Positions 60,784 through 64,000 of a stretch of DNA of 64,000 bases are shown here, one piece after another (position 1 is the first letter of the stretch; each line of letters opens with the position of its first letter). Source of the stretch: Climacteris rufus (lineage: Eukaryota > Chordata > Aves > Passeriformes > Climacteridae); assembly GCA_013398175.1 (NCBI GenBank), contig VZRZ01003223.1, forward strand, positions 62,001-126,000. The letters run 5' to 3'. Both the position numbers and the translations under genes were made by a program. The notes below the pieces were generated by a model that was not told the DNA's origin, did no database searches, and was given only the letters and a program-made list of their open reading frames with translations.

Positions 60784-63090
60784 CACTCTTCAGGAACTCT
60801 GTGCAGTGCCAGTTTCACAGATATTGTAAACTTACTGGCTGTTAACACTGTATTAGCATGGGTTATTTAATCCTTACCCAGCAGATGCATTCTGAATGTA
60901 CTACCCCTGAAATGATAACACCTAAAAATCATTTGCAGGGACTCTGCCGATATTTCCACCAAGTTAAATGTGAGAAAACTCAATCCCACAAGAATAAGTG
61001 GGATTCCACAGTTCCCACTCCACATTTCGGGTTCATTCATCAGCTGTTTGGGAATGTGAGAGGGTTTCTTGTAAGTGGGAAGTTCTGGTTCTGCTTACCT
61101 ATGTGGTGTTGGCCCACTGCAAACTCTGACTTGGGTACAGTAGTCAGAACAGATGTAGGCTATGTACAGAAATACATAAAGCTTTTTGCTCTGTCTTTTT
61201 GGTCTTTCAGTCACTATGTTCTGTCTTTCTTCCATCAAGAATTTCATCATTTTCTTGCTGTCTGAGAAACAAAATTTTCCTTTTTTGTCAATAAACACAG
61301 ACCGATGCTAACCACATGCCAAATATCTCAGATGGTTCTTTTTGAATGGTTGATGGTTTCTGCTACCCCTGCTGAATTGTAAGAATTAACAGCAGCCTAT
61401 TCCATGCCAGATAGCTGTATATGAAGCATGTAAATCACTGTAGATATCCTGAGTCCATTAAAACCGGAAAGGCTGGTGCTTCTTGTTGCCTAATCTTTAC
61501 CCATCCATCTCACAACAAGGAAGAAGAAAGGTGCTGTATGGAAATACAATTTTAAACCCCCTGGTTGTGTAGCCCCCATGCACACCTTTACTGTTGCAGC
61601 AGTAGGAGTGTCTTACTTGCTTGAAGCATGACTTTATATGAAAATTCCAGCTATGGCATAGAATTTGAACTGGGCAGCATTTGAGCAAATACATGATTCT
61701 GCTAATATAAACAACCCGATTAAATCCACTGCTTATAAGCTTGCAGAGCTGGCAGCATGCTTTATAAGGACAGTTTGCCAAGGAAATAAGGAACATGAGA
61801 GTAAATTTTTCCTGTCTTATGTACAGAAGCAGTATCATTGAATTCACCTCCATGCATAAAGCAAGCGGAATTTGGCATAATCTTCAAAGTGTGCCAAGCT
61901 CTTGTTTGCACTGCCTGCCTTTGGATATGCAGTAGCCTAAAAACTATACAGAAATCAATAGAAAGAGTACATAACCACTCATTATATTTCTAGAGCCATT
62001 TAAAATTTTTACCCTGCTAAGTATGTCTATAGATCTTCACCAAGGGGATTGATTTATTTTTCAGAGAAAGTAGTTTGTGGTTCGTGTCTTGTGTTTTACC
62101 TCTACTGACAATGTGGCTGTTTTCTAAAAAGTATATCTAGTATAGTTAAATATCTGTGTGTGATGGTAACAGTCCAAAAAGGTACAGTCACAGAACAACT
62201 GCAGAGAGCGCAAACAAAGCCTTTTTCAGCCCTTCTAACCTGTACTTGCACGTGGCATTTTGGTATGGAGCAGCAAAATTGTCAAAGCAACTCAACAAAG
62301 CTTCACACTACTGAATGCTTGCACAGCTGTGCAGCTGTGGACATGCTGCTTCAAAAAGCCAAGTTGACACTGTGTCAAGTGATTTAACTTGCCTCATTTG
62401 TTATGCTCATCTTTATGCCTTTACATATGGTATATGAATGCTTTAACAGATACTACCTGACTTAAAGGGCAATTTGAATGATATGTTTGACTTTATGAAC
62501 CATACATTTACACAATAAACTATTCTAGTTTTCTGTCCATCTGTGTACCTGAACATCCTTAGAAAACCTTATATGAACACAAACATATCAAACACAAACA
62601 CACAGTTGTTTTATGGCTTTCATCTGTGCTCTTGGCTCCTTTATTATCCATAATAATGTGTCCTTTTAGGAAAGACAGGAAAGCTAGAGGTGTGAATGGA
62701 GAATTGATCCTTGGCATTCTAGTTAAAAACCTGGTTCCATAATTTAGAATTGCTTTCTCAGAGTTCCAAATGGCAGACAGTGGTCTGGTCTATTTCCAGC
62801 TGATGGTAAGGAGCTCAATGAAAGAAACCAGGTGAGGGGTGAGTGAGGCAGTCCCTGGGGCACTGCTCAGGGAAGAGCAGGGCATGGGAGCAGGGAGCAA
62901 TAGTTGTACCCTTAGCCCACAGCTGCTGTCACTGGCACACTTGAGAGTGTGGTGTGCAGGACTTGGGAGTGCTGCACTTTTCAGGATTCTAACTTCCTTA
63001 CACAGTCATGCCCAGACTAGTCAGAGTTTCAGTATCCCAAACACTGCTGCTGCCATTCTAGCCTCTCCCATAATCTAACGGGTGCAGAGA
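60784..63090. other. Intergenic, no gene recognised
   Basis: AT-rich spacer. The 135-codon plus frame at 60858-61265 and the 118-codon minus frame at 61497-61853 have no recognisable domains. No RNA gene or repeat seen. Confidence 0.45.
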
Positions 63091-63441
63091 TGTGTCGCAA
63101 TTCGACACAAAAAGAAAGACACGGACACCTGTTAAGAGAGAGCAAAGAACAACTGGGCCCCAACTGGGCCAAACCTTATTTTACATGTGTCTTAGCAACC
63201 ACAGTGGATTGGAGGGACAACTCGCCACCCCTCAATCACACTGGTCAAAGGAAATATCCATCAAACTTCTCCACCCAGGAGAAAGGAATGTAAATAATAA
63301 ACTACCGTTACAAAAACATGGTTATGTTTACAGAGAATGTATGAGAAACAGATACAGAAGAATGAAAACATCAAGAACTGCAAAACTCAGGGCAACAGAG
63401 ATGCAGTGTTATTATGGATATAATAATGAGATCTTCACACA
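63091..63441 (-). mobile_element. LTR-like repeat, better copy of the one at 13.4 kb
   Basis: TG...CA ends (TGTGTCGCAATTCGACAC to AGATCTTCACACA) bound about 351 bases that align with 13440-13760. Flanking 5-mers (AGAGA and TTGAT) do not match, so the limits or the LTR reading may be wrong. The 117-codon plus frame across it is probably not coding. Confidence 0.45.
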
Positions 63442-63442
63442 T

Positions 63443-64000
63443 TGATGGTGGTGAGAAAATGGAGCTTTATTGCACAGTTTTAACTGCTTTTTATAGTGTG
63501 TTGTAAACAGGAAACAGGAAATAAGTCTTAGATAAGGTGCACCAATAGAGAACAGGTAAATAAGGCCTTCCACTTGAGGGAGCCAGGTTTTCAGGGTCAG
63601 AACTCAAGATCCCAGAATACATGTCTTCATCTTCCTCTGAAGGCTGGAGCCTACTCACAGCCCCACGGGAGTCACTTCTGGGCTCTAGCCCATGTCATGT
63701 GATCCCACGAACAGGAAGGAGTGGATCCTCCCAGCATCATATAGCACCTTGGTCAGTAGCTGGCCCCTAGCCCTGTTAGACAGGGGTAGTTAGCAATGAC
63801 AAACCCCAGGCATGGCCATTCTCAGTGTCTGAGGGAGGAAGTGTTGGGGAAGGCCTGGGAAGTGGCTGGGGTTTTGTGGGAGATAGACATCACCCTTCCA
63901 TGAAGAGCTGGGTAAGATAAAATTGCAGAGGATTTCTGAAAAGATCAAAATGCTCCTCAAGAGTTGCCTCCAGACCCCTGGAAATCCACAGAGGTTTTGT
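63443..64000 (-). mobile_element. Possible second ERV LTR, cut by window end
   Basis: On the minus strand a TATAAAAAG box (63487-63495) is followed by AATAAA (63466-63471) and a CACCACCATCA end. Upstream sequence to 64000 is GC-richer than the surroundings and has no gene. The short gap between the TATA box and poly(A) signal is unusual, so the LTR call is tentative. Confidence 0.35.

Noticed and set aside
49601..64000. Search for CDC42SE2, the expected next gene after LYRM7
   Set aside because: None of its short conserved coding segments is visible; it probably starts beyond the window.
1..64000. CRISPR arrays, tRNA or rRNA genes and bacterial-style systems
   Set aside because: No regularly spaced repeats, no cloverleaf with A and B boxes noticed by eye, and the genome is clearly avian. 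A tRNAscan or Rfam search would be needed to exclude small RNAs.

Overview
This is nuclear DNA from a bird. It carries many 5'-truncated CR1 retroposons ending in the avian ATTCTATGAT-type tail, avian-type endogenous retrovirus LTRs, AT-rich introns and two CpG-island promoters. The LTR families look most like those of songbirds, but that is an impression, not a computed match. The first 32 bases are N (an assembly gap).

I can support only two protein-coding genes, arranged head to head. HINT1 is on the minus strand, with coding exons at 35981-35871, 33322-33218 and 32436-32272. It encodes a complete 126-residue histidine-triad phosphoramidase with every catalytic residue present. LYRM7 is on the plus strand, with coding exons at 41037-41054, 43277-43349, 43984-44054, 46518-46599 and 49090-49166. 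It encodes a 106-residue mitochondrial complex III assembly factor. Start codons are 5.06 kb apart. Mammals have the same divergent pair on the human 5q23-q31 block, and birds carry HINT1 on the Z chromosome. The intact catalytic triad points to the Z copy, not the degenerate W-linked HINTW copies, so this is most likely Z-linked sequence. The two proteins have no known joint function.

Layout: 1-32 kb is intergenic sequence downstream of HINT1. It holds solo LTRs (216-1235, 18665-19749), two opposed copies of one ERV 3' end (14.3 and 28.7 kb), an ERVL-like LTR (about 30.45-30.96 kb), CR1 copies (9.8, 16.3, 26.1 and 27.4 kb), simple repeats and one small distal CpG cluster (21.54-21.85 kb). 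HINT1 spans 32.1-36.0 kb. The 5 kb between the genes is largely an LTR promoter unit (about 37.05-37.39 kb) and two CR1 copies. LYRM7 spans 41.0-49.6 kb. From 49.6 to 64 kb is intergenic, with a solo LTR flanked by a perfect 6-bp duplication (51720-52329), a GC-rich LTR containing two CTCF-like motifs (about 52.96-53.86 kb), a CR1 (55.0 kb), a third LTR of the first family (59.7-60.8 kb) and ERV remnants at the right edge.

Most small open frames here are chance frames or repeat shadows. I found no tRNA, rRNA, CRISPR or operon-like system, and no clearly new biological system. The best leads are a GC-AG first intron in LYRM7, paired CTCF-like motifs inside an LTR, a perfect 27-bp inverted repeat of unknown origin, and the duplicated ERV 3' ends.
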